Source: Salinarimonas rosea DSM 21201 (GTDB lineage: Bacteria; Pseudomonadota; Alphaproteobacteria; Rhizobiales; Beijerinckiaceae). Taken from it: a stretch of 55,619 bases of DNA. A program made the position numbers and the translations under genes. The notes beneath the pieces were generated by a model, which saw nothing but the letters and a program-made list of their open reading frames with translations, searched no databases and was not told the origin of the DNA. This document shows, one piece after another, positions 16,820 to 25,900 of this stretch. Position 1 is the first letter of the stretch, and each line of letters opens with the position of its first letter. Location: contig NZ_AUBC01000028.1 of the NCBI RefSeq assembly GCF_000429045.1, forward strand, positions 1 to 55,619, given 5' to 3'.

Positions 16820-16866
16820 CTAGAGCAGATCCCGACCTGATCGCATCTGGTCGGGATCTGCTCTAG
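16820..16866. repeat. Perfect 18-bp inverted repeat, possible bidirectional terminator
   Basis: The arm at 16820-16837 (CTAGAGCAGATCCCGACC) and its reverse complement at 16849-16866 flank an 11-base loop. It overlaps the last bases of mogA and follows moeA, so it may end transcription from both sides, though no T-tract is present. The outer sequence (GAGCAGATC) is related in style to the neighbouring repeat, suggesting two dispersed elements side by side. Confidence 0.75.
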
Positions 16867-17411
16867 GCCGGGCGCGGCCGGAACGCATCGACGACCTCCG
16901 GCCGCGTCTCGATCCGCGCGGCGCCGACGAGATCCAGGCAATAGGGCACCGCCGGCATGACGGCCAGCAGCGTCGTGCGGATCGAGGAGGGCTTGCCCGG
17001 CAGGTTGATCACCAGCGCGCGGCCACGGATGCCCGCGGTCTGGCGCGAGAGGATCGCGGTCGGCACCCGCTCCAGGCTCTTCGCCCGCATCAGCTCGCCG
17101 AAGCCCGGCAGCAGCTTCTCGCAGGCGGACTGCGTCGCCTCGGGCGTGAGGTCGCGCGGCGCGGGGCCGGTGCCGCCGGTGGTGAGCACGAGGTCGCAGC
17201 CCTCCGCGTCGACGAGGGCGACGATGGCGTCGCGGACGCTCTCGACACCGTCGGGCACGATCCGCGCGAGCGCCTCGAAGGGCGTCGCGAGCATCTCGTC
17301 GAGCGCCGCGCGGATGGCGGGCCCGCTCGCGTCCTCGTAGACCCCGGCGCTGGCGCGGTCGGAGACGGTCAGGATGCCGATGCGCGCCGGGCGTGTCGCG
17401 TCCTGCGCCAT
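16863..17411 (-). CDS. mogA: Molybdopterin adenylyltransferase, MogA/MoaB type, 182 aa
   Basis: Adenylates molybdopterin before Mo insertion by MoeA. Motifs include GILTVSDRASAG (residues 12-23), LVLTTGGTGPAPRDLTPEA (about 74-92) and GRALVINLPGKPSSIRTTLLAV (about 128-150), all typical of MogA/MoaB. At 182 residues it matches MogA length. It lies three bases downstream of moaA and ends inside the inverted repeat. It is the last gene of the nar-mol operon, ensuring cofactor supply for NarG. The ATG at 17409-17411 is unambiguous. Confidence 0.9.
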   Translation of the reverse strand: MAQDATRPARIGILTVSDRASAGVYEDASGPAIRAALDEMLATPFEALARIVPDGVESVRDAIVALVDAEGCDLVLTTGGTGPAPRDLTPEATQSACEKLLPGFGELMRAKSLERVPTAILSRQTAGIRGRALVINLPGKPSSIRTTLLAVMPAVPYCLDLVGAARIETRPEVVDAFRPRPA

Positions 17412-17414
17412 CCC

Positions 17415-18425
17415 TCAGCCTCCCGTGACGCTCATGTGCCGCCCGACGGTCGGCCCGCGCCCCCGCTCGACCACGAAATCGTGGCCCGCCGGCTTTGCCG
17501 AGACGGCGGCGTCGAGCGCCGCGTGGAGCCGCGCGTCGCCCTCCGAGCCGCGCAGAGCGGCGCGCAGGTCGTGGGCGCCCTCGTGGCCGAGGCAGGTGAA
17601 GAGCTGCCCGGTGCAGGTGACCCGCACGCGGTTGCAGCTCTCGCAGAAGTTGTGCGACAGTGGCGTGATGAAGCCGAGCCGGCCTCCGGTCTCGGCGACG
17701 CGCACGTAGCGCGCCGGCCCGCCGGTGCGGTGCGCGATCGGCTCCAGCGTGAAGCGCTCCGCGAGGCGCGCCTTCACGGTCTCGAGCGAGAGGTACTGGT
17801 CCTCCCGGTGCGCGCCGACGTCGCCCAGCGGCATCACCTCGATCAGCGTCAGGTCCATGCCGCGCCCGTGCGCGAAGCGCATCAGCCGCTCGATCTCGCC
17901 CTCGTCCGCATCCTGCAGCGCCACCGCGTTGAGCTTCACCGAAAGACCGGCGGCCTGCGCCGCGTCGAGGCCGGCGAGGATCTTGTCGAGCGAGCCCCAG
18001 CGGGTGATGGCGCGGTAGCGCTCGGGGCAGAGCGTGTCGAGGGAGACGTTGATGCGCCGCACGCCCCGCTCGGCCAGCGCCTGCGCGTGCCGGGCGAGCA
18101 GCGTGCCGTTCGTCGTCAGCGTGATCTCGTCGAGCGCCCCGCTGTCGAGGTGGCGCGAGAGCCCGCCGATCAGGTCGATCAGGTCGCGCCGCACCAGCGG
18201 CTCCCCGCCGGTGAAGCGCAGCTTGCGCACGCCGCGGGCGACGAAGGCCGAGCAGAGCCGGTCGAGCTCCTCCAGCGAGAGCAGCTCGCGCTTCGGCAGG
18301 AAGGTCATCGCCTCCGACATGCAGTAGACGCAGCGCAGGTCGCAGCGGTCGGTCACCGAGACCCGGAGATAGGTGATGCGGCGGTCGTGGCCATCGATCA
18401 ACGGCGAGAGGGCGGGGCACGGCAT
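17415..18425 (-). CDS. moaA: GTP 3',8-cyclase MoaA (radical SAM), 336 aa
   Basis: Converts GTP to the first molybdopterin precursor with MoaC. The radical-SAM cluster motif is C28-x3-C32-x2-C35 (CDLRCVYC), followed by [10 protein letters not shown]. The C-terminal Fe-S site appears as [12 protein letters not shown] plus a later Cys in FTCLGHE. The chain ends MSVTGG, the Gly-Gly tail essential in MoaA. MoaC, MoaD and MoaE are not in this window. It is directly upstream of mogA and downstream of a small unknown ORF, within the nitrate reductase operon. Confidence 0.95.
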   Translation of the reverse strand: MPCPALSPLIDGHDRRITYLRVSVTDRCDLRCVYCMSEAMTFLPKRELLSLEELDRLCSAFVARGVRKLRFTGGEPLVRRDLIDLIGGLSRHLDSGALDEITLTTNGTLLARHAQALAERGVRRINVSLDTLCPERYRAITRWGSLDKILAGLDAAQAAGLSVKLNAVALQDADEGEIERLMRFAHGRGMDLTLIEVMPLGDVGAHREDQYLSLETVKARLAERFTLEPIAHRTGGPARYVRVAETGGRLGFITPLSHNFCESCNRVRVTCTGQLFTCLGHEGAHDLRAALRGSEGDARLHAALDAAVSAKPAGHDFVVERGRGPTVGRHMSVTGG

Positions 18426-18429
18426 GGGA

Positions 18430-18744
18430 TCAGCCTCGGCCCGCGTGGCCGCAGGCGGGCGCGGCCTGTGCCGGCCTCAGGGCGTAGGCGAGCATGCCCT
18501 TCAGGCAGGCGCCGCCGGGATCCTCGGCGCGGCCGATCGTCCCGATCAGCGAGACCCAGTCGTCGTCGCTCGCACCGGCGCTGAACAGGGATACCGCCCG
18601 CGCGGCGAAGCCGCCGGCGGTCAGCCCCTCGCGCGCGGCGGCGGCCTCGACCTCGGTCACGAGCGCGAGGTCGCCGAGGCCGACGAGCGCCTCCATGGCG
18701 ACGACCTCGTCGTCGAGGCGGGCGATGACGTCTCCGAGCAGCAT
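18430..18744 (-). CDS. Small protein of unknown function in the nar operon, 104 aa
   Basis: A short acidic, Ala/Leu-rich soluble protein with conserved-looking segments [20 protein letters not shown] and [12 protein letters not shown]. There is no signal peptide, membrane helix or recognised metal motif (only two Cys). It lies four bases before moaA and 10 bases after the parvulin gene, so it is surely co-transcribed with nitrate reductase. It may help NarGHI or cofactor assembly, but that rests on position only. The ATG at 18742-18744 follows a purine-rich GGAGGC. Confidence 0.7.
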   Translation of the reverse strand: MLLGDVIARLDDEVVAMEALVGLGDLALVTEVEAAAAREGLTAGGFAARAVSLFSAGASDDDWVSLIGTIGRAEDPGGACLKGMLAYALRPAQAAPACGHAGRG

Positions 18745-18754
18745 GGCCGCCTCC

Positions 18755-19588
18755 TCAATGCACGTTGAGCGCGCCGGGCGCGGGGATCTCGAGGCCCTCG
18801 ACCGACGACGCGGCGAGCAGGCGCGCGACGTACTGCGCCTCGGCGCGCCGGCGCACGGCCTCGCGCAGATAGGCGGCGATGCGCGCCTGCACGATCTCGA
18901 AGGGGAGGATCTCGCCCGCGATCTTCCGGTCGAGGCGGACGACGTGCACGCCGTAGCGGGTCTCGACGGGATCGGACACCGCGCCGGGCGCGAGCGCGTC
19001 GAGCGCCGCCTCGAACGCGGGCGTCGTCTCGCCCTGGCGGACCTGGCCGAGATGACCGCCCTCCTGCCCCGAAGGACAGGTGGAATGCAGCCGTGCCAGC
19101 TCGGCGAGGTCCCCGGGGCGCTGCCTCAGGTGCGCGGCGAGCGTGCGGGCCTTGTCGAGGGCGGCGGCGAATGCCGCCTCGTCCTCTCGCCGGGCCCCGA
19201 TCAGGATATGCGCCGCCTCGTAGAGGGTCGGCGCGCGGAAGCGCTCGCGGTTCGTCTCGTAATAGCGCCGGCACTCGTCCCCGGTCGGCTCGGGGGTGAC
19301 GACCTCGCGCTCGACGAGGGCACGCATGTCGGCCTCTCCCTGCGTCTCGCGCCGGCCCTCCGCATCCGTGCGGGGCTCGGCCACGATCCCGAGGCGCTCG
19401 GCCTCCTGGGCGAGCGCCTCGCGCAGGACGAGGGCGAGCGCCGCCTGCTTCCAGGCCGCGACCGGCGTGAGCGCCGGATGGTTCTGCACCTCGCGGGCGA
19501 TCATCGCGTGGGAGAGCGTCTTGCCGCCGACGCGGATCGGGCGGCGGGGGGCGTTGGGGGTCTGGCGCACGGAGCAGGCGGCGGACAT
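18755..19588 (-). CDS. Parvulin-type peptidyl-prolyl isomerase, NifM/PpiC-like, 277 aa
   Basis: The N-terminal part (residues 1-120) is helical and lacks an obvious signal peptide, so the protein is probably cytoplasmic like NifM. The parvulin domain lies at about 125-225, with YEAAHILIGAR, GGHLGQVRQGE and YGVHVVRLDRKIAGE. Parvulins next to narI are frequent in nitrate reductase operons and are thought to aid folding of the reductase. It starts 73 bases after the narI stop. A narrower substrate cannot be inferred. Confidence 0.85.
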   Translation of the reverse strand: MSAACSVRQTPNAPRRPIRVGGKTLSHAMIAREVQNHPALTPVAAWKQAALALVLREALAQEAERLGIVAEPRTDAEGRRETQGEADMRALVEREVVTPEPTGDECRRYYETNRERFRAPTLYEAAHILIGARREDEAAFAAALDKARTLAAHLRQRPGDLAELARLHSTCPSGQEGGHLGQVRQGETTPAFEAALDALAPGAVSDPVETRYGVHVVRLDRKIAGEILPFEIVQARIAAYLREAVRRRAEAQYVARLLAASSVEGLEIPAPGALNVH

Positions 19589-19661
19589 CGGGGGGCTCCT
19601 CGGGGGCGAGCTGGAAAGGAAGGGCCGGCCCGGACGGCAGCTGCCGGGCCGGCGAGGTCCG

Positions 19662-20426
19662 TCACTCGGCGGGCTGGGCCGCGGGGACGGGACGGGCGGG
19701 CGCGGGGCGCGCCGCCGGGGCCGGCTCTTTCGCGGAGGCCGGCTTCTTGGTGCGCACCACCTGGTAGCCGCGCCGGCCCAGATACCAGACCGGGGCGGAC
19801 CAGACGTGGACGAGGCGGGTGAAGGGGAAGACGAGGAAGATCGCCATCCCGAGCAGGAGGTGCGCCTTGAAGATCGGGTGCACGTCCGCGACCACGGCCG
19901 AGACGCCGGGCTGGAGCGTCAGGATGCCCTGCGCCCAGGTCATGAACTTGAGCATCTCGTACCCGTCCAGGTGCCCGAGCGAGAGCGGGATCGTGGCGAG
20001 CCCGAGCAGCAGCTGGGCGAAGACGATCAGCAGGATCGCGGTGTCGGCGAAGGACGAGGTCGCGCGGATGCGCGGGTCGAACAGCCGCCGATGGGTGAGC
20101 AGCGCGATGCCGACCAGCGTCACGAGACCGGCGATGCCGCCGACCGCGATCGCCATGCCCTGCTTGAACGCCTTCGAGATCCCCACCGCCTCGAAGACGA
20201 AGGCGGGCGTGAGGAGCCCGGCCGCGTGGCCGAGGAACAGCACCAGGATGCCGACGTGGAAGAGCACCGAGCCGAGCACCAGCTGCCTGCGGCGCAGGAG
20301 CTGGCTCGAGCTCGCCTTCCAGGTGTACTGCTCGCGGTCGAAGCGGATCCACGAGCCGACCAGGAACACGGTCAGCGCGAGATAGGGAAACCATCCGAAC
20401 AGGATGTGGTTGAGCGAGGTCTCCAT
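19662..20426 (-). CDS. narI: Respiratory nitrate reductase gamma subunit NarI, 254 aa
   Basis: Membrane diheme cytochrome b that takes electrons from quinol and passes them to NarH. Five helices are visible, and the four heme-ligand histidines fall at the expected places: H57, H67, H189 and H207 (E. coli H56, H66, H187, H205). The C-terminus carries an Ala/Pro-rich tail (about residues 225-254) not needed for function. It starts 12 bases after narJ stops. Confidence 0.95.
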   Translation of the reverse strand: METSLNHILFGWFPYLALTVFLVGSWIRFDREQYTWKASSSQLLRRRQLVLGSVLFHVGILVLFLGHAAGLLTPAFVFEAVGISKAFKQGMAIAVGGIAGLVTLVGIALLTHRRLFDPRIRATSSFADTAILLIVFAQLLLGLATIPLSLGHLDGYEMLKFMTWAQGILTLQPGVSAVVADVHPIFKAHLLLGMAIFLVFPFTRLVHVWSAPVWYLGRRGYQVVRTKKPASAKEPAPAARPAPARPVPAAQPAE

Positions 20427-20438
20427 GGCGCGGTCTCC

Positions 20439-21194
20439 TCAGGCTCGGTCCGTGGACGATGAATGGGTGAAGACGGTGCGCGGGCCCATCATGGCCGGCG
20501 TCTCGAGCCCCGGCGCGGGGCGGCGCGCCTGGCGCACCTTGGCGGCGAGCTGGTCGACGCCGCATTCCGCGGTCGCGGCGCCGGGCCCGAAGCGGACCTC
20601 CTCCTCCTCCCAGACCCGGTCGAGGGCGGCGAGGTCGTTCGGGTCCGTCTCCTCGATCTCGGCGAGCGCCTCGAAGGAGGACGCCTCCGGCGCCGAGGCG
20701 CAGAGCGCCACGAGCGCGGCGAAGACCGCCGCGTAGGGGCTCTCCTTGCGGGCGAGCCGGTCGCGCAGGGCCTCGAAGACGTGGGCCGGCTCGGCGAGGA
20801 GCGCACGCGCCTCCTCGCCCGGGAGCGTGGACGCGTATTCGAGGAAGAGCGGCAGGTAGTCCGGCAGCTCGGTCGACGCCATCTCGAAGCCGGCGCCGTC
20901 GTAGAGCGCCTTCAGGTCCACCATCGCCTGGCCGCGGTCCCGGCTCTCGCCGTGGACGTGCTCGAACAGGTTGAGCGAGTGCGCGCGGGTGCGGTCGAAG
21001 AGGAGCACGTAGCGCTCCTCCAGATCGTAGAGATCCTCGGTCTCGAGCCGCGCGAGCAGCGGCTCCAGCGCGCCCCGCGCCCGAGCGTCGAGGGCGGCCT
21101 CGGCGGCGATCCCCTCGCGGATGGCGGGGATGGCGCGCAGGAGATCGCGGGTCGGATAGCCGAGGAGCGCGGAGAGTGCCTTCAGGGTGAGCAT
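20439..21194 (-). CDS. narJ: Nitrate reductase assembly chaperone NarJ, 251 aa
   Basis: A TorD/NarJ-family all-helical chaperone that binds apo-NarG and directs Mo-cofactor insertion. Recognisable stretches are LSALLGYPTRDL near the N-terminus and LFEHVHGESRDRGQAMVDL (about 75-93), the conserved family motif. The length is typical of NarJ plus a C-terminal extension. It lies 28 bases after narH. No catalytic activity is expected. Confidence 0.93.
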   Translation of the reverse strand: MLTLKALSALLGYPTRDLLRAIPAIREGIAAEAALDARARGALEPLLARLETEDLYDLEERYVLLFDRTRAHSLNLFEHVHGESRDRGQAMVDLKALYDGAGFEMASTELPDYLPLFLEYASTLPGEEARALLAEPAHVFEALRDRLARKESPYAAVFAALVALCASAPEASSFEALAEIEETDPNDLAALDRVWEEEEVRFGPGAATAECGVDQLAAKVRQARRPAPGLETPAMMGPRTVFTHSSSTDRA

Positions 21195-21222
21195 GGTCGT
21201 GATCCTTCGCTCGGCGCCGCCC

Positions 21223-22752
21223 TCAGGCGACCTCCATCGGGGTCTTGCCCTGCTTGCGGGTCTTTCCGCCGAACAGGCCGGTCGTGGTGTCGCCGCCGGA
21301 GCAGCCGTTGCCGAAGGAGAAGCCGCAGGAGCCGCGCAAGTCGTAGGCGTCCTCGAGGCCCATCTCGCGATGCGACGTCGGGATCACGAAGCGATCCTCG
21401 TAGTTGGCGATCGCCATGATCCGGTACATCTCCTCGATCTGCGCGCCCGAGAGGCCGACCTTGCCGGCGATGGCCTCGTCGATGACGCCGTCGATCGTCT
21501 TGGCGCGCATGAAGGCGCGCATGGCGAGCATGCGCTCGAGGCCGGTGACCACCGGCTCCTCCCGCCCGGCGGTGAGGAGGTTGGCGAGGTAGCGCACGGG
21601 GATGCGCAGGTTCTTCACGTCGGGCATCTCGCCGTCGACGCCGATCTTGCCGGCCTCGGCGGCGGACTGGATCGGCGAGAGCGGCGGCACGTACCAGACC
21701 ATCGGCAGCGTGCGGTACTCGGGATGGAGCGGGAAGGCGATCTTCCACTCCATGGCCATCTTCCAGACCGGCGAGCGCCTGGCCGCCTCGAGCCAGGCGT
21801 CCGGGATGCCTTCGGCGCGCGCCTCGGCGATCACGGCCGGATCGTTGGGGTCGAGGAAGACCTTCAGCTGGGCCTCGTAGAGATCGCCCTCGTCCGGGGT
21901 CGACGCCGCCTCCTGGATGCGGTCCGCGTCGTAGAGCACGACGCCGAGGTAGCGGATGCGGCCGACGCAGGTCTCCGAGCACACGGTCGGCATGCCCGCC
22001 TCGAGGCGCGGGTAGCAGAGCGTGCACTTCTCCGACTTGCCGCTCTCCCAGTTGAAGTAGATCTTCTTGTACGGGCAACCCGAGACGCACATGCGCCAGC
22101 CGCGGCACTTGTCCTGGTCGATCAGGACGACACCGTCCTCCTCGCGCTTGTAGATCGCGCCCGACGGGCAGGCGGCGGCGCAGGTCGGGTTGAGGCAGTG
22201 CTCGCACAGCCTCGGCAGGTACATCATGAAGGTGTTCTCGAACTGGCCGTAGATCTCCTTCTCGACGCCCTCGAAATTGGCGTCCTTGGAGCGGCCGGCG
22301 AACTCGCCGCCGAGGATCTCCTCCCAGTTCGGGCCCCACTCGATCTTCTGGATGCGCTCGCCCGAGATCTTCGAGCGCGGGCGCGCGGTCGGGAAGGCCG
22401 AGCCTTCGCGGGCCGTCTGCAGGTGCTCGTAGTCGAAGTCGAAGGGCTCGTAGTAGTCGTCGATCTCGGGCAGGTCCGGGTTGGCGAAGATGTTCGCCAG
22501 CACCCGCCACTTCGAGCCGATGCGCGGCTCGATCTCGCCGGACGTCTTGCGACGCCAGCCGCCCTTCCACTTGCCCTGGTTCTCCCAGTCCTTCGGGTAG
22601 CCGATGCCGGGCTTGGTCTCGACGTTGTTGAACCAGGCGTATTCCATGCCTTCCCGGTTCGTCCAGACGTTCTTGCAGGTCACCGAGCAGGTGTGGCAGC
22701 CGATGCACTTGTCGAGGTTGAGAACCATCGCGATCTGAGCGCGGATCTTCAT
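21223..22752 (-). CDS. narH: Respiratory nitrate reductase beta subunit NarH, 509 aa
   Basis: Electron-transfer subunit with four Fe-S clusters. The first motif is C16-x2-C19-x2-C22-x3-C26. Others are CEHCLNPTCAAACP, CRGWRMCVSGCP (a Trp replaces one Cys, giving the [3Fe-4S] cluster, as in all NarH) and the CTLC...CSETC set. The C-terminal GSCGFSFGNGCSGGD is standard. Start codon ATG at 22750-22752. It is separated from narG by a 154-base gap with a strong hairpin, unusual within an otherwise compact operon. Confidence 0.96.
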   Translation of the reverse strand: MKIRAQIAMVLNLDKCIGCHTCSVTCKNVWTNREGMEYAWFNNVETKPGIGYPKDWENQGKWKGGWRRKTSGEIEPRIGSKWRVLANIFANPDLPEIDDYYEPFDFDYEHLQTAREGSAFPTARPRSKISGERIQKIEWGPNWEEILGGEFAGRSKDANFEGVEKEIYGQFENTFMMYLPRLCEHCLNPTCAAACPSGAIYKREEDGVVLIDQDKCRGWRMCVSGCPYKKIYFNWESGKSEKCTLCYPRLEAGMPTVCSETCVGRIRYLGVVLYDADRIQEAASTPDEGDLYEAQLKVFLDPNDPAVIAEARAEGIPDAWLEAARRSPVWKMAMEWKIAFPLHPEYRTLPMVWYVPPLSPIQSAAEAGKIGVDGEMPDVKNLRIPVRYLANLLTAGREEPVVTGLERMLAMRAFMRAKTIDGVIDEAIAGKVGLSGAQIEEMYRIMAIANYEDRFVIPTSHREMGLEDAYDLRGSCGFSFGNGCSGGDTTTGLFGGKTRKQGKTPMEVA

Positions 22753-22869
22753 CGTCTTGTCCCCTCGCGCGGCGGGCCGAATACGGCTCCGGGGCGCTCG
22801 TTCGTCTCGTCTGGGGTAGCCCGGAGCGGCTCCGGGCGACATTCGGATCGGGCCCCTAAGGGCCGCCCC

Positions 22870-22892
22870 GGAGCCCGCGTCGCGCGGGCTCC
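22870..22892. repeat. 10-bp perfect hairpin in the narG-narH gap
   Basis: GGAGCCCGCG (22870-22879) and CGCGGGCTCC (22883-22892) pair around a three-base loop, just after the narG stop. There is no T-run, so it is more likely to stabilise the upstream narG message or tune narH expression than to terminate. The near-palindrome CCCTAAGGG lies beside it at 22854-22862. Confidence 0.7.
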
Positions 22893-22906
22893 GAGAGCGT
22901 CGCGGC

Positions 22907-25900
22907 TCACTCGGCGGCCACAGCGGGGACCGGCTCGTCGTCGAGCCAGTCCACCTTCGCCAGCTTGCGCACGACCACGAACTCGTCGCGGTTGGCGCCC
23001 ACGGTTCCGTAGTAGTTGAAGCCGTAGGAGAGCTGGGCGTAGCCGCCGATCATGTGCGTCGGCTTCAGCACCGCGCGCGTGACCGAGTTGTGGATGCCGC
23101 CGCGCTGGCCGGTGAGGGTCGACCCGGGCGTGTTCACGATCTTCTCCTGGGCATGGTACATCATGCACATGCCGTCCTTGACGCGCTGGGAGACCACCGC
23201 GCGGGCCGAGATCGCGCCGTTGGTGTTGTAGACCTCGATCCAGTCGTTATCGACGAGGCCCGCCTTCTTCGCGTCGTTCTCCGAGATCCACACGACCGGC
23301 CCGCCCCTGTTGAGCGTGAGCATCATCAGGTTGTCGGAATAGGTCGAGTGGATGCCCCACTTCTGGTGCGGCGTGATGAAGTTGAGCACGATCTCCGGCG
23401 CGCCGTCCGCCCCGCGGCCCTTCACCGGGTGCACGGTCTTCATGTCGATCGGCGGCCGGTAGACGCAGAAACCCTCGCCGAAGGCGCGCATCCACAGGTG
23501 ATCCTGGTAGAGCTGCTGGCGGCCCGTCAGCGTCCGCCACGGGATCAGCTCGTGGACGTTCGTGTAGCAGGCGTTGTAGCAGACCTTCTCGGATTCGAGC
23601 CCCGACCAGATCGGCGAGGAGATGATCTTGCGCGGCTGGGCGACCACGTCGCGGAAGCGGATCTTCTCGTCCTCCTTGGGCAGCGCCAGGTGGGCGTGCT
23701 CGCGGCCGGTGAAGGTCTCGAGCGATTCCCAGGCCTTGACCGCGACCTCGCCGTTGGTCTCCGGCGCCAGCATGAGGAGCACCTCGCAGGCGTCGATGGC
23801 GGTCTCGATCCTGGCGAGCCCCTTGGTCGGCCCCTCCTCGGTGACGACGCCGTTGAGCTCACGCAGCAGCTCCACCTCGTGCTCGGTGTTCCAGGCCATG
23901 CCCTTGCCGCCGTTGCCGACCTTGGTCATCAGCGGGCCGAGCGCGGTGAAGCGCTTGTACAGGTTCGGGTAGTCGCGCTCGACCACCGTGACCTGCGGCA
24001 TGGTCTTGCCGGGAACGGGCTCGATGGCGCCGGTCTTCCAGTCGGCGACGTCGAAGGGCTGGGCGATCTCGCCGGGCGTGTCGTGCAGGATCGGCGTGAG
24101 CACGACGTCGGTCTCGACGCCGAGCACCTCGGGCGCGACCTCGGAGAACGCCGCGGCCAAGCCCTTGTAGATGTTCCAGTCGGTCCGGCTCTCCCAGACC
24201 GGGTCCACCGCCGCGGTGAGCGGGTGGATGAAGGGGTGCATGTCCGACGTGTTGAGGTCGTCCTTCTCGTACCAGGAGGCGGTCGGGAGCACGATGTCCG
24301 AGTAGACGCAGGTGGTCGACATGCGGAAGTCGAGGGTGACGAGCAGGTCGAGCTTGCCTTCCGGCGCCTCGTCGCGCCAGACGACTTCCTTGGACTTGCG
24401 CTTGCCCTCCTCGCCGAGATCCTTGCCCAGCAGCCCGTGCTTGGTGCCGAGCAGGTGCTTGAGGAAATACTCGTGCCCCTTGCCCGACGAGCCGAGCAGG
24501 TTCGAGCGCCAGACGAAGAGGTTGCGCGGCCAGTTCTTCGGGTTGTCCGGGTCCTCGCAGGACATCTTCAGCGCGCCGGACTTCAGGCTCTGCGCCACGT
24601 AGTCCTTGGGCGAGAGGCCCGCGGCCGTCGCCTTGGCGGCGATGCCGAGCGGGTTCTCCTCGAGCTGCGGCGCGGAGGGCAGCCAGCCCATGCGCTCGGC
24701 GCGGATGTTGTAGTCGATGATCGCCCCGTCCCACGGCCCGGCGGGCGCCGTCGGCGAGAGGATCTCGGAGACGTCGAGCTGCTCGTAGCGCCACTGGTCG
24801 GTGTGCGCGTAGAAGCAGGAGGTCGAGTTCTGCTGCCGGGGCGGGCGGCCCCAGTCGAGGCCGAAGGCGAGCGGCGCCCAGCCGCTCTGCGGCCTGAGCT
24901 TCTCCTGGCCCACGTAGTGCGACCAGCCGCCCCCGGACTGCCCCACGCAGCCGCACATCACCAGCATGTTGATGGCGGACCGGTAGTTCATGTCCATGTG
25001 GTACCAATGGTTCATCGCCGCGCCGATGATGATCATCGAGCGCCCATCGGTCTTCTCGGCGTTTCTCGCGAACTCGCGCGCCACCGTGACGATCTGGTCG
25101 CGCTTCACGCCGGTGATCGCCTCGGCCCAGGCCGGCGAATAGGGTGCGTCGTCGTCGAAGCTCTCGGCGACGTTGCCGCCGCCGAAGCCGCGGTCGACGC
25201 CGTAATTGGCCAGGAACAGGTCGTAGACGGTGGCGACGAGCGTCTCGCCCTCGGCCGTCGCGATCCGCTTCACGGGAACGCGGCGCTCGAGCACGCTCGC
25301 GTGCGCGTCGCTCACGAAGTGCTCGTGCGCGATGTTGCCGAAATACGGGAAGGCGACGTCCTCGAAGCCGTCCGAAACGTCCTTCTCTCCGCCGGCGAGG
25401 GAGAGCCGCAGGTCGACCGGCGCGCCGTCGGCGCGCTTGGCCTCGAGGTTCCACTTGCCCTTCTCGCCCCAGCGGAAGCCCACCGAGCCGTTGGGCACGA
25501 CGAGCTCGCCGGTGGTCTCGTCGAGCGCGAGCGTCTTCCACTCGGGATTGTTGGTCTCGCCCATGCCGCCGTCGAGGTCGGAGGCGCGCAGGAAGCGCTC
25601 GGGCACGAGCTTGCCGTCCTCCTGACGCACGAGCCGCACCAGCATCGGCATGTCGGTGTAGCGCTTGGCGTAGTCGACGAAGTACGGCACCTGCCGGTCG
25701 ACGTGGAATTCCTTGAGGATGACGTGGCCCATGGCCATGCCGAGCGCCGCGTCGGTGCCCTGCTTCACCGACACCCACATGTCGGCGAACTTGGAGGCTT
25801 CCGAGTAGTCCGGGCAGATCACCACGGACTTCGCGCCGCGATAGCGCACCTCGGTGTAGAAGTGCGCGTCCGGGGTGCGGGTCTGGGGCACGTTCGAGCC

